Shown here: piece by piece, positions 39,621-45,968 of the stretch
Layout of the letters: each line of letters begins with the position of its first letter
Position numbering within the stretch: position 1 is the first letter of the stretch
From: Alphaproteobacteria bacterium
GTDB lineage: Bacteria > Pseudomonadota > Alphaproteobacteria > Paracaedibacterales > VGCI01
Direction: 5' to 3'
Length of the DNA: 64,000 nucleotides
Assembly (NCBI GenBank): GCA_016870095.1
Contig: VGCI01000005.1
Location: 84,816-148,815, forward strand
Notes under the pieces: model-generated
Told to the model about the DNA's origin: nothing
The model's input: only the letters and a program-made list of their open reading frames with translations
Databases searched by the model: none
Position numbers and translations under genes: made by a program

Positions 39621-39824
39621 ATGTTGACATTAAATGACACAATGCTAGAAGAAGTTTCAGGCGGCACAAATAGAAATATTACAACTACTAAGATTAATGT
39701 AAGTTTATTTAGCTTCAATAAACAAAAGAATACAGCTGCTATCATTAATACTGGTAGTGCAAATGGCCGTGATGGTTTTGTAAATAATGGAATATCTCAA
39801 GGTAACAATGTTGGTCCTATGTAA
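39621..39824 (+). CDS. double-glycine-leader Asn/Gln-rich peptide 1
   Basis: 67 residues. The leader MLTLNDTMLEEVSGG fits the consensus for C39-cleaved leaders (hydrophobics spaced before GG). The 52-residue core has the rhythm SFNKQKNTAAIINTGSANG...NNGISQGNNVG, rich in Asn, Gly and Ile, with no Cys. GGAGG ends six bases before the ATG. It is the first of five related genes after the exporter. Possible roles are a self-assembling surface peptide or a bacteriocin-like product; the core has no known lanthipeptide residues arrangement or modification enzyme nearby. Confidence 0.75.
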   Translation: MLTLNDTMLEEVSGGTNRNITTTKINVSLFSFNKQKNTAAIINTGSANGRDGFVNNGISQGNNVGPM

Positions 39825-39862
39825 GTAATTTAATTCTTTACTTATCTATGTTTATTAATCTT

Positions 39863-39900
39863 ATCTCCAGATATCTTCTAGGATATCTGGAGATTTTATT
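39863..39900 (+). terminator. terminator of peptide gene 1
   Basis: Perfect 13-base-pair stem ATCTCCAGATATC/GATATCTGGAGAT, loop TTCTAG, then TTTTATT. A related stem recurs after gene 2. Confidence 0.8.
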
Positions 39901-40173
39901 GTTTAGCGTAAATTAAATACCATAATTGATAAATTATAAGAATTTATAATTAACACTAAAAATAGACGATATAGCTTTTGTACAGTTAAAGCGTAATAAT
40001 GAATTTTTCTAAAAAATGCCAATATCCTCTTTTTATATAATAAATTTGAAATTTTCTATTATTATTTAATAATTTATGGAATCTCTATTTTATTTTATAT
40101 AGTTCATAGTGTTAGAGAAATTAATAATTAAGCAATAAACAATTTAAATTTATAAATAATTTTATTAGATATA
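39901..40173. other. AT-rich spacer between peptide genes 1 and 2
   Basis: About 270 very AT-rich bases between the terminator of gene 1 and the promoter of gene 2; no reading frame or structure I can support. Confidence 0.6.
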
Positions 40174-40201
40174 TTGATTAATTTTTTTATTGCACTATCT
40201 T
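40174..40201 (+). promoter_or_regulatory. conserved promoter box, peptide gene 2
   Basis: TTGATT, 16 bases, TATCTT, within the same flanking block as at 39523. Confidence 0.65.
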
Positions 40202-40214
40202 ATCATTCGTAATG

Positions 40215-40239
40215 GCAAATAAATCTGGTTTTTATTTGC
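40215..40239 (+). promoter_or_regulatory. 5'-leader hairpin, peptide gene 2
   Basis: Same nine-base-pair stem GCAAATAAA/TTTATTTGC as at 39564, with loop TCTGGTT, preceded by the same CATTCGTAA sequence. Confidence 0.55.
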
Positions 40240-40276
40240 AAACTTAAGTTTAATCTATAAAATATTGGAGGTTCTC

Positions 40277-40471
40277 ATGTTGACATTAAACGATACAATG
40301 TTAGAAGAAGTTTCAGGTGGATCTATTACACGTACAAAAGTTACACTTAACTTGAGCGTCTATAGTTTTAACAAACAAAAAAATACTGCTTCTATTTTCA
40401 ATGTTGGAAGCGCAAATGGAACAAATGGAGCTGTTCAAAATGTAATTGAACAAGGAAATAATGTTGGTTAA
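40277..40471 (+). CDS. double-glycine-leader Asn/Gln-rich peptide 2
   Basis: 64 residues. The leader MLTLNDTMLEEVSGG is identical to peptide 1. The core keeps YSFNKQKNTASIFNVGSANG and ends EQGNNVG. It is a clear recent duplicate of gene 1 together with its promoter and hairpin. GGAGG lies five bases before the ATG; an in-frame TTG twelve bases upstream overlaps that ribosome binding site and is not the start. Confidence 0.75.
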   Translation: MLTLNDTMLEEVSGGSITRTKVTLNLSVYSFNKQKNTASIFNVGSANGTNGAVQNVIEQGNNVG

Positions 40472-40496
40472 CATTGTAATTTGACTAAATAAATTC

Positions 40497-40529
40497 ATCT
40501 CCAGGTGTCCTATTGGTGCATCTGGAGAT
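40497..40529 (+). terminator. hairpin after peptide gene 2
   Basis: Stem ATCTCCAG/CTGGAGAT plus inner pairs, loop about ten bases, followed by TTTATTATTT. Same outer arm as the terminator of gene 1. Confidence 0.65.
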
Positions 40530-40593
40530 TTATTATTTGCTCTTTGATAATAATAAAATTTTTATAAAATAATTATTTATTTTATTATATATA

Positions 40594-40621
40594 TTGAACA
40601 AATTTAATAATGACCTATTTA
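40594..40621 (+). promoter_or_regulatory. conserved promoter box, peptide genes 3-4
   Basis: TTGAAC, 16 bases, TATTTA, in the shared ATATTGA...GACCTATTT block. The 5' hairpin seen in genes 1 and 2 is only weakly preserved here. Confidence 0.6.
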
Positions 40622-40686
40622 ATAATATGTGACGGCATATAAATTTATTTTTTTAAGCAGAAGTAAAAATTATCTAGGAGGTTCCA

Positions 40687-40875
40687 ATGGAAATATTAAA
40701 TGAATCCATGACTGAAGAAGTAGTTGGTGGTCGATACAGATATTTTGGAAGATTTAATTTAAGTGCTTATAGCGGTAATACGCAAACAAATACAGCTTAT
40801 ATCATAAATAGTGGTAATGCCAATTATAATGGAGCTATTATTAATTCAATAACTCAAATTAATAATGTTGGATAA
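40687..40875 (+). CDS. double-glycine-leader Asn/Gln-rich peptide 3
   Basis: 62 residues. Shorter leader MEILNESMTEEVVGG. The core after GG begins RYRYFGRFNLSAY, followed by an Asn/Gln region with Q-x-N-x-A-x-I and N-x-A-I-I-N repeats (TQTNTAYII, NGAIINSITQINN). This spacing resembles curlin repeat units, where Gln, Asn and small residues recur in register. AGGAGG is five bases upstream. Forms a two-gene unit with peptide 4. Confidence 0.72.
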   Translation: MEILNESMTEEVVGGRYRYFGRFNLSAYSGNTQTNTAYIINSGNANYNGAIINSITQINNVG

Positions 40876-40916
40876 TATTATAAAAAACTATTTTATTTCT
40901 GTAGAGGAGAATTCAA

Positions 40917-41168
40917 ATGTCTATGATGAAACAACTGACAGAAATGCAATTAGATTCTATATGTGGCGGTAACAATATTACTTTTAATCCTACACCTGGG
41001 GCAACTGCTTGTGGCGGGGGACAAAGTGGCGGTAGCTTGGGTGTTACACATAATATTAACAGCTATAATAATAACATCCAAACAAATAGCTCTATTATTA
41101 TTATACAAAACTTAACACTTATTAACAGTGTGCTTGCAATTGACGTAACTCAGGCTAATTATATTTAA
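40917..41168 (+). CDS. double-glycine-leader peptide 4
   Basis: 83 residues. The leader MSMMKQLTEMQLDSICGG has the LTExxLxxIxGG pattern of C39 substrates. The core has a Gly-rich start with one Cys (ACGGGQSGG), then an Asn/Ile-rich stretch (SYNNNIQTNSSIIIIQN). GAGGAG lies upstream. It begins 41 bases after peptide 3 and has no promoter box of its own, so it is read from the gene-3 promoter. Confidence 0.7.
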   Translation: MSMMKQLTEMQLDSICGGNNITFNPTPGATACGGGQSGGSLGVTHNINSYNNNIQTNSSIIIIQNLTLINSVLAIDVTQANYI

Positions 41169-41190
41169 GAATTATAGATGAGATTTATAG

Positions 41191-41223
41191 TGCAAGGGCG
41201 GCTTTATAGTCGCCTTATTGCAT
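41191..41223 (+). terminator. hairpin after peptide gene 4
   Basis: GGCGGC/GTCGCC stem (one G-U) extended by AAG/TTT-type pairs around TTTATA, followed by TTATTGCATTT. Weak T tail, so a probable rather than certain terminator. Confidence 0.5.
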
Positions 41224-41408
41224 TTAAAATATAAATAATTGTTTCATATATATATTTTGCTGCCATAAAGATTATTTAGAATGATATATATTCACAAATA
41301 TGAATGCGTTTAATTAAATTAAATCATGTACAACGTGCCCCCGTGGCTTAAACTTTATAAAATTAATAATATAAAATAATTATATTATATTAAAATTGAT
41401 TTCATATA
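41224..41408. other. AT-rich spacer before peptide gene 5
   Basis: About 185 bases without a convincing reading frame. The conserved promoter box begins at its right edge. Confidence 0.55.
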
Positions 41409-41436
41409 TTGAATAATTTCTTTATTGACCTATTTT
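41409..41436 (+). promoter_or_regulatory. conserved promoter box, peptide gene 5
   Basis: TTGAAT, 16 bases, TATTTT, inside ATATTGAATAATTT and TTTATTGACCTATTTT, nearly the consensus of all four boxes. Confidence 0.65.
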
Positions 41437-41471
41437 ACCTATTGTTAGTGTAATTCGGAATATAAAATAAT

Positions 41472-41487
41472 AATGATAAATATCATT
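41472..41487. promoter_or_regulatory. palindrome in leader of peptide gene 5
   Basis: Perfect inverted repeat AATGATA/TATCATT separated by AA, between promoter box and ribosome binding site. Could be an operator or a chance AT-rich palindrome. Confidence 0.3.
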
Positions 41488-41519
41488 TATATTGCAATTT
41501 ATTTATAAGGAGATAAGAG

Positions 41520-41723
41520 ATGTCAAATCAGGAAATAATAGAACTAACGGAAAATGAAATGAAAAGTATCGTAGGCAGTAGGCGTCGTGGCGGTATAAAT
41601 ATTAATATAGCCCCCCAAATAATAGTTGCGCCAAATATTCAAACTAATACTGGATTCATTGTTGTAGCCGGCAATAATTTTTCAGGCTCTTTACAAGCAA
41701 TGCTGGGTCAACTTAATTTATAA
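41520..41723 (+). CDS. GG-leader-like Asn-rich peptide 5
   Basis: 67 residues. Leader MSNQEIIELTENEMKSIVGS has the ELTExEMxxI pattern but ends Gly-Ser instead of Gly-Gly. It is followed by RRRGG and a core ININIAPQIIVAPNIQTNTGF. The NIQTNTGFI piece aligns with IQTNSSII of peptide 4 and TQTNTAYI of peptide 3. AAGGAG is seven bases upstream. Whether C39 accepts the GS junction, or cuts after the later GG, is unknown. Confidence 0.65.
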   Translation: MSNQEIIELTENEMKSIVGSRRRGGININIAPQIIVAPNIQTNTGFIVVAGNNFSGSLQAMLGQLNL

Positions 41724-41747
41724 ATACTAATACTTACTATAATAAGA

Positions 41748-41785
41748 TCTCACCCCGAACATAATGTCGGGGTGAGAATTTTTTT
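41748..41785. terminator. terminator between peptide 5 and the Hsp20 gene
   Basis: Eleven-base-pair stem TCTCACCCCGA/TCGGGGTGAGA, loop ACATAATG, then a run of seven T on the plus strand. It lies between convergent genes and may serve both. Confidence 0.85.
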
Positions 41786-41786
41786 A

Positions 41787-42560
41787 TTAACCAATTTTTA
41801 CTTTACGTGTTGTTGATTTTCTCTCAGATTGATTTTCTTTTGCAATTCTGATTTTCAAAACACCATTTTCTAAGGATGTATTAATCGCTTTGCTTGGGCT
41901 GATATCAAAAGGTACAGCAACTGCACGGGAAAGATTACCACGAGCAACCTCTGAGTAAGCTAATGTTGATGAATCATAAGTATTTTTACGAACACCATTG
42001 ATCAAAATTGTATTTCCAGCCAAAGAAATATCTAAATCTTGGATTTCAATTCCAGGAACGTCAAAGGAAATAACATATTCATTGTTATTTTCGGACAATT
42101 CAGTTGCCAAGGATTGTGTGTTGAAATTTTGTTGTGCATTTTGCAATGTTCCTGCAACACCAAAGACTGTTGCATTTGTTGGAATGCCTTGTACGGCTGT
42201 ATTTCCGTTAAGAATGGATGTTCCAGAAAGAGCGGCATTTTGAGGAACAAACGCAACTTGTGAATTGTTTGGAGTGAAAGCTGAGTTGAGCTCGGCTTGA
42301 TTTGTTCCATAAGCTGGTACAACAAAAACTGTTGCTGCATTTGGATTTTGAGCTTGGTTAAAGCCATTCAATGCAAGAACTGAATTCTGATTCAAACCAC
42401 CAAGTGCGATCAGTGAATTTTGATTCAAACCATTAAAGCCAAGAATTTGGTTTTGATTTAAGTTATTAAAACCTAGAACTGTATTCTGATTCATTCCATT
42501 AATTCCTAGACCTGCAAATTGTGTTTGTACAGGAATGAATGTGCTTACTTGCGTTGTCAT
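41787..42560 (-). CDS. Hsp20/alpha-crystallin protein with Asn/Gln 11-residue repeats
   Basis: 257 residues. The C-terminal 105 residues are an alpha-crystallin domain (EYVISFDVPGIEIQDLDISL, NGVRKNTY, ISPSKAINTSLENGVLKIRI with the LENGVLKI box). Residues 19-71 are four to five copies of an 11-residue unit (e.g. LGFNGLNQNSL). At DNA level copies are spaced exactly 33 bases (42389, 42422, 42455, 42488). Small heat-shock proteins usually have short, variable N-termini without such repeats. It is convergent with the GG-peptide genes, whose cores share its Asn/Gln composition. A chaperone or scaffold for the secreted peptides is a speculative role. Confidence 0.75.
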   Translation of the reverse strand: MTTQVSTFIPVQTQFAGLGINGMNQNTVLGFNNLNQNQILGFNGLNQNSLIALGGLNQNSVLALNGFNQAQNPNAATVFVVPAYGTNQAELNSAFTPNNSQVAFVPQNAALSGTSILNGNTAVQGIPTNATVFGVAGTLQNAQQNFNTQSLATELSENNNEYVISFDVPGIEIQDLDISLAGNTILINGVRKNTYDSSTLAYSEVARGNLSRAVAVPFDISPSKAINTSLENGVLKIRIAKENQSERKSTTRKVKIG

Positions 42561-42792
42561 TATCTTATCCTTTCTAAATTGATTAATACTATTTTGTTAA
42601 TACTTACTATTGTTGCTTACAATATTTAAGAATACCCAAAACTTCTTAATAAAAAGCTAAGGTTAAAAATAATATTTCTATGTTATCAAGGGTTGCATCC
42701 TGTATATTTGGAGATATAAGAGATTGTTCCCAACGAAAAGTAGCTATAATTATGAGTATAATGGATATGGGCTATAATAAGGGTTAAAGAGC

Positions 42793-43350
42793 ATGATAAA
42801 AAAAATTATTATAAGTATTGTGTTTTTTGGAATTTTCGGGAATGGTCTATGGTCGAATGAGTTATTAACCGAGGAAACGACGATGACAATTGATTATATG
42901 AATAAGCCCGATACGTTTTGGCAAGCAGTTTTACCCACAGAAGTCTATTCCATTTGTCGTCAAAAAAGCACCGAAACGCCTGGGTTCGGCAAATATAATC
43001 ATTTTTGGGAAAAAGGAACGTATTACTGCGCCTGTTGCGGCGGGGATCATGCGCTTTATGCCTCAGATACAAAATTTGACTCCGGAACAGGTTGGCCAAG
43101 TTTCTGGGCGCCTATTTCCCCTCAAAGCGTAACCTTGAAGGAAGACAGAAGTGGACTTCATGGAGTCGTAGAAACACGCACAGAGGTAATCTGTTCCCGA
43201 TGTGGGGGTCACTTGGGGCATGTGTTTGATGATGGCCCCAAAGAACATACAGGCAAACGGTATTGCATGAATTCGCCAGCTTTGACTTTTGTGCCGCAAG
43301 GGCAGAAGCCAATCCATAAACTTGAGAAGGATGAAAAACCAACGGGTTAA
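42793..43350 (+). CDS. msrB: peptide-methionine (R)-S-oxide reductase, secreted
   Basis: 185 residues: signal-like N-terminus MIKKIIISIVFFGIFGNGLW, then a full MsrB domain with zinc Cys pairs (CACCGG, CSRCGGHLGH), FDSGTGWPSFW, and the catalytic Cys in RYCMNSPAL. It repairs oxidised methionine in exported proteins. Cytoplasmic MsrB proteins lack the signal peptide, so this is a periplasmic form. Confidence 0.9.
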   Translation: MIKKIIISIVFFGIFGNGLWSNELLTEETTMTIDYMNKPDTFWQAVLPTEVYSICRQKSTETPGFGKYNHFWEKGTYYCACCGGDHALYASDTKFDSGTGWPSFWAPISPQSVTLKEDRSGLHGVVETRTEVICSRCGGHLGHVFDDGPKEHTGKRYCMNSPALTFVPQGQKPIHKLEKDEKPTG

Positions 43351-43374
43351 AAAGTACGGCTGCGAACTTTTTAG
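43347..43374. terminator. hairpin between msrB and the convergent gene
   Basis: TTAAAAAGT/ACTTTTTAG stem around ACGGCTGCGA, overlapping the msrB stop codon. A/T arms make it a possible bidirectional terminator. Confidence 0.4.
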
Positions 43375-43395
43375 CTTGAAAAGAGCATATTTTAC

Positions 43396-44442
43396 TTATT
43401 TTGTAGGTTCTGTTCGTTTGGTTTTATCGGATTTAGACTCTTTAGATTCAGGCTTACCTTTCTCAGCGTTTGAGTCCTCACTTTGAGATTTTTCAGACTG
43501 TATGTTTTTAGATTTGGCGTCTGTGGTTTTTGAGTCTTCAGTCATCGGCTTGTCTTGTTTGCTATCTACTGGTAACTTATCCTCCTTGAGATTTTCAGCT
43601 TTGGTGTCTGTTACTTTTGATTCTTCAGGGGTCGTTTTATCCGATTGGGAATCTGTAGGCTTTGATTCTCCTGTTTTAAGGTCTTCCGAGTTTGAGTTAT
43701 CAGGTTTTACTTCATTAATTAATGATTTATTCTCTGTAAGAGGGCGTGATGCTTTAGCTTTTGAAGGAGGAGGGGGGTTTTTGACGGGAAAGGCATCCAC
43801 AAAAACAATATTGTTCCCAATATAAGCCAGCCGTTTTTCTAGGGTATCAGCGTTCTGCTCATCACCTTTTAATTTCAGCGTCACCATAACCTGATTTGTC
43901 GGGCCGTTTGCTGTCAGCCCCAGATAATCTTTTTGAAATTTCTTGGGTTGAGGAATATCGCGTCGATAATAGGGTTCCCGGTCAAATAATTCTTCAATTT
44001 CGTTGTGAAAGTCATTATTGCGATAAACTTTTAAAACTCCTTTTGTTTTAGTCTCATCAATAAATCCATCAGGGTCCTCAAGAAGAAGATCTATTATATC
44101 TTTCATCACAAAGGCATCATTACTATAGAAAAACGGCGCGTTAGGTTTGTGATATTTGATACTATGTTCAGCTTTCACATCCTCCAACATCTGGTCATAG
44201 GAATGATTATTGGTATCTTCTTTAATTAATTTGAAAAGTTCTTTAATTAGGTCTAACGGGTCCTTTTTAGGTATTACCTTTGGGGGGATTGTCTTTTCAA
44301 AGACGCGTTTGCACTTTGGCAAATTTTGGGGGCTATTTCCTTGTGAATTAACTCTGTCCAAGCAAAATGCGCGGGAAGCATATGAGTCTATATAAAATAA
44401 TAGGGTGCTAAAAATAAAATAAAGTAAGAAATTAGGCGTCAT
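43396..44442 (-). CDS. secreted protein with charged low-complexity tail
   Basis: 348 residues. Signal peptide MTPNFLLYFIFSTLLFYIDSYAS. A globular region of about 200 residues without recognised motifs follows (LIKELFKLIKEDTNNHSYDQ, FYSNDAFVMKDIIDLLLEDP). The tail of about 110 residues is dominated by Lys, Ser, Glu, Asp and Thr in loose repeats (TEDSKTTDAKSK, SEKSQSEDSN). The tail suggests an extended, disordered surface or host-facing segment. Function unknown. Confidence 0.55.
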   Translation of the reverse strand: MTPNFLLYFIFSTLLFYIDSYASRAFCLDRVNSQGNSPQNLPKCKRVFEKTIPPKVIPKKDPLDLIKELFKLIKEDTNNHSYDQMLEDVKAEHSIKYHKPNAPFFYSNDAFVMKDIIDLLLEDPDGFIDETKTKGVLKVYRNNDFHNEIEELFDREPYYRRDIPQPKKFQKDYLGLTANGPTNQVMVTLKLKGDEQNADTLEKRLAYIGNNIVFVDAFPVKNPPPPSKAKASRPLTENKSLINEVKPDNSNSEDLKTGESKPTDSQSDKTTPEESKVTDTKAENLKEDKLPVDSKQDKPMTEDSKTTDAKSKNIQSEKSQSEDSNAEKGKPESKESKSDKTKRTEPTK

Positions 44443-44575
44443 TATTCTGGAGGCTCCATCTACTCTATCTCAGAGTAATCGGAATCTATTAAAATTTCGT
44501 GAAATCTAAAGCCTATAGAAACGGGTAGCGCCTTACATTAGTTATTTTCCTATTCAGGCATTATTTCCCCTTATA

Positions 44576-45899
44576 TTAAGCATAGTGACCGCCTTTTCGT
44601 TCAAGGCCTTCAAAATGGGAAGCTCCATATAAAAAGGCAACTGAAACCGGTATCGTAATAAGCCACAAGCCATAAAATCCAAAGTACTCGCTTAAATAAA
44701 CCAGCCCAAAAGACGTAATAATATACATCATTGCTCTGGCAAGAGCATATAGAAAGCTTGCATAGGTAAAGCGGCTGTAGATGGGTAGATGATAAATAAA
44801 TACAGCTCCTGCCGGCATACCACTTAATTGCAAAATAAGAATAAGGGTTTGAATGAAAAATAGGTGCATAGGATCGGTTACAAGCCCAACAAGGATAGGA
44901 AGGCTAAGCATAAGGCATAAGGTGAGGATGCCTCTGACTTTAATAATTTTAAGGGGATGAATATAAGCGCTTAATTGTGCCCAAACAATTGCCGAAAATA
45001 GCAAAATTACGGATAACCAAAAGTTATGTTTGATAATGTCTTGAGGGGTATAACCAAATTCCTCTTTCAGCAGAGGATTAAAGTAAAGATAAGCTAGATA
45101 AAACGTTAAGGGGCGACCACAATAGATTAGAAAATATGAAAGTGTGGTTTGGGAAAATGCTTTTTCTTTCCAAGAGAATGCGGATTTATGCCCAGATTTC
45201 TTAGCGGAAATAGGTCTATCAATATTGCGCAATTTAGTGGTAGCTTCTTTCATTTGCGCGCGCTTCAAGACTTAAAAAGTCTGGTGTTTCTCTTAGACGT
45301 GTACGAGCGACGGCTCCCACAAAAGCAATAATGGCACCAATCCAAAAGGCAAGACGCCAATTGAATAGAAAAGAAGTTACGAGATATGAAATACCCAGAG
45401 CAACCATGCCCCCCATGTCTGAAGCTACACTGATATATGCAACCATGGGGTAGGAAGTAGGGCGCCGAATACTTTCCGTTAAATAAATTTGAGCGCCCAC
45501 AATTTCGCCCATAGATGACATTCCTTGAGCAATTCTACATAAAGTCATAATCCACGTGGCGGTAATACCAATTTGGGCATATGTCGGTAGACAAGCCATA
45601 AGAATACAAGAAACAGACATCAGAGATGTTGTGAGAATGATTGTGGATCTTCTTCCTACGTGATCGCCTATCCAGCCAAAAATGAGCGCGCCAATTGGTC
45701 GAAATACAAAGGTAGAGCAAAATGCAAAAGCTGCAAGGAGGGAAGCTGTATGAGGGTCTGTTTTGGGAAAGAACAATTCATTAAGGATAACTGCCATGTG
45801 AACATAGAGCATGACATCAAAATATTCGAGAAATGTCCCAATTTGAAGAAGTCCAGTGGCTTCTTTTTGTTCTCGATTCAAAGAATTCAGTATACCCAT
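44576..45899 (-). pseudogene. frameshifted MFS (metabolite:H+ symporter) gene
   Basis: Two overlapping frames together match the intact neighbour at 45969-47330 end to end. The first (45234-45899) encodes LNREQKEATGLLQIGTFLEYFDVMLYVH-like helices 1-6 and breaks after RTRLRETPDF. The second (44576-45268) resumes with LKRAQMKEATTKL and completes helices 7-12. One extra base near 45262-45270 explains the shift. An AAGGAG ribosome site is kept, so decay is recent. The product, if restored, would be a ProP/ShiA-like organic solute symporter. Confidence 0.8.
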
Positions 45900-45968
45900 G
45901 CAAACTCCTTATTTTTTGTATTCTAAAGATTGCAGTCTACACATGAAGGAAAGTCCGAATTTTGTCAA

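Noticed and set aside
42362..42520. 33-base periodic repeats as a CRISPR or RNA feature
   Set aside because: They are in-frame 11-residue coding repeats of the Hsp20 protein, with synonymous variation.
42809..43342. Several minus-strand frames opposite msrB
   Set aside because: Shadows of the conserved msrB coding sequence.
44576..45268. Independent 230-residue membrane protein
   Set aside because: Its sequence is the C-terminal half of the neighbouring MFS protein, separated by a one-base shift; treated as part of a pseudogene.
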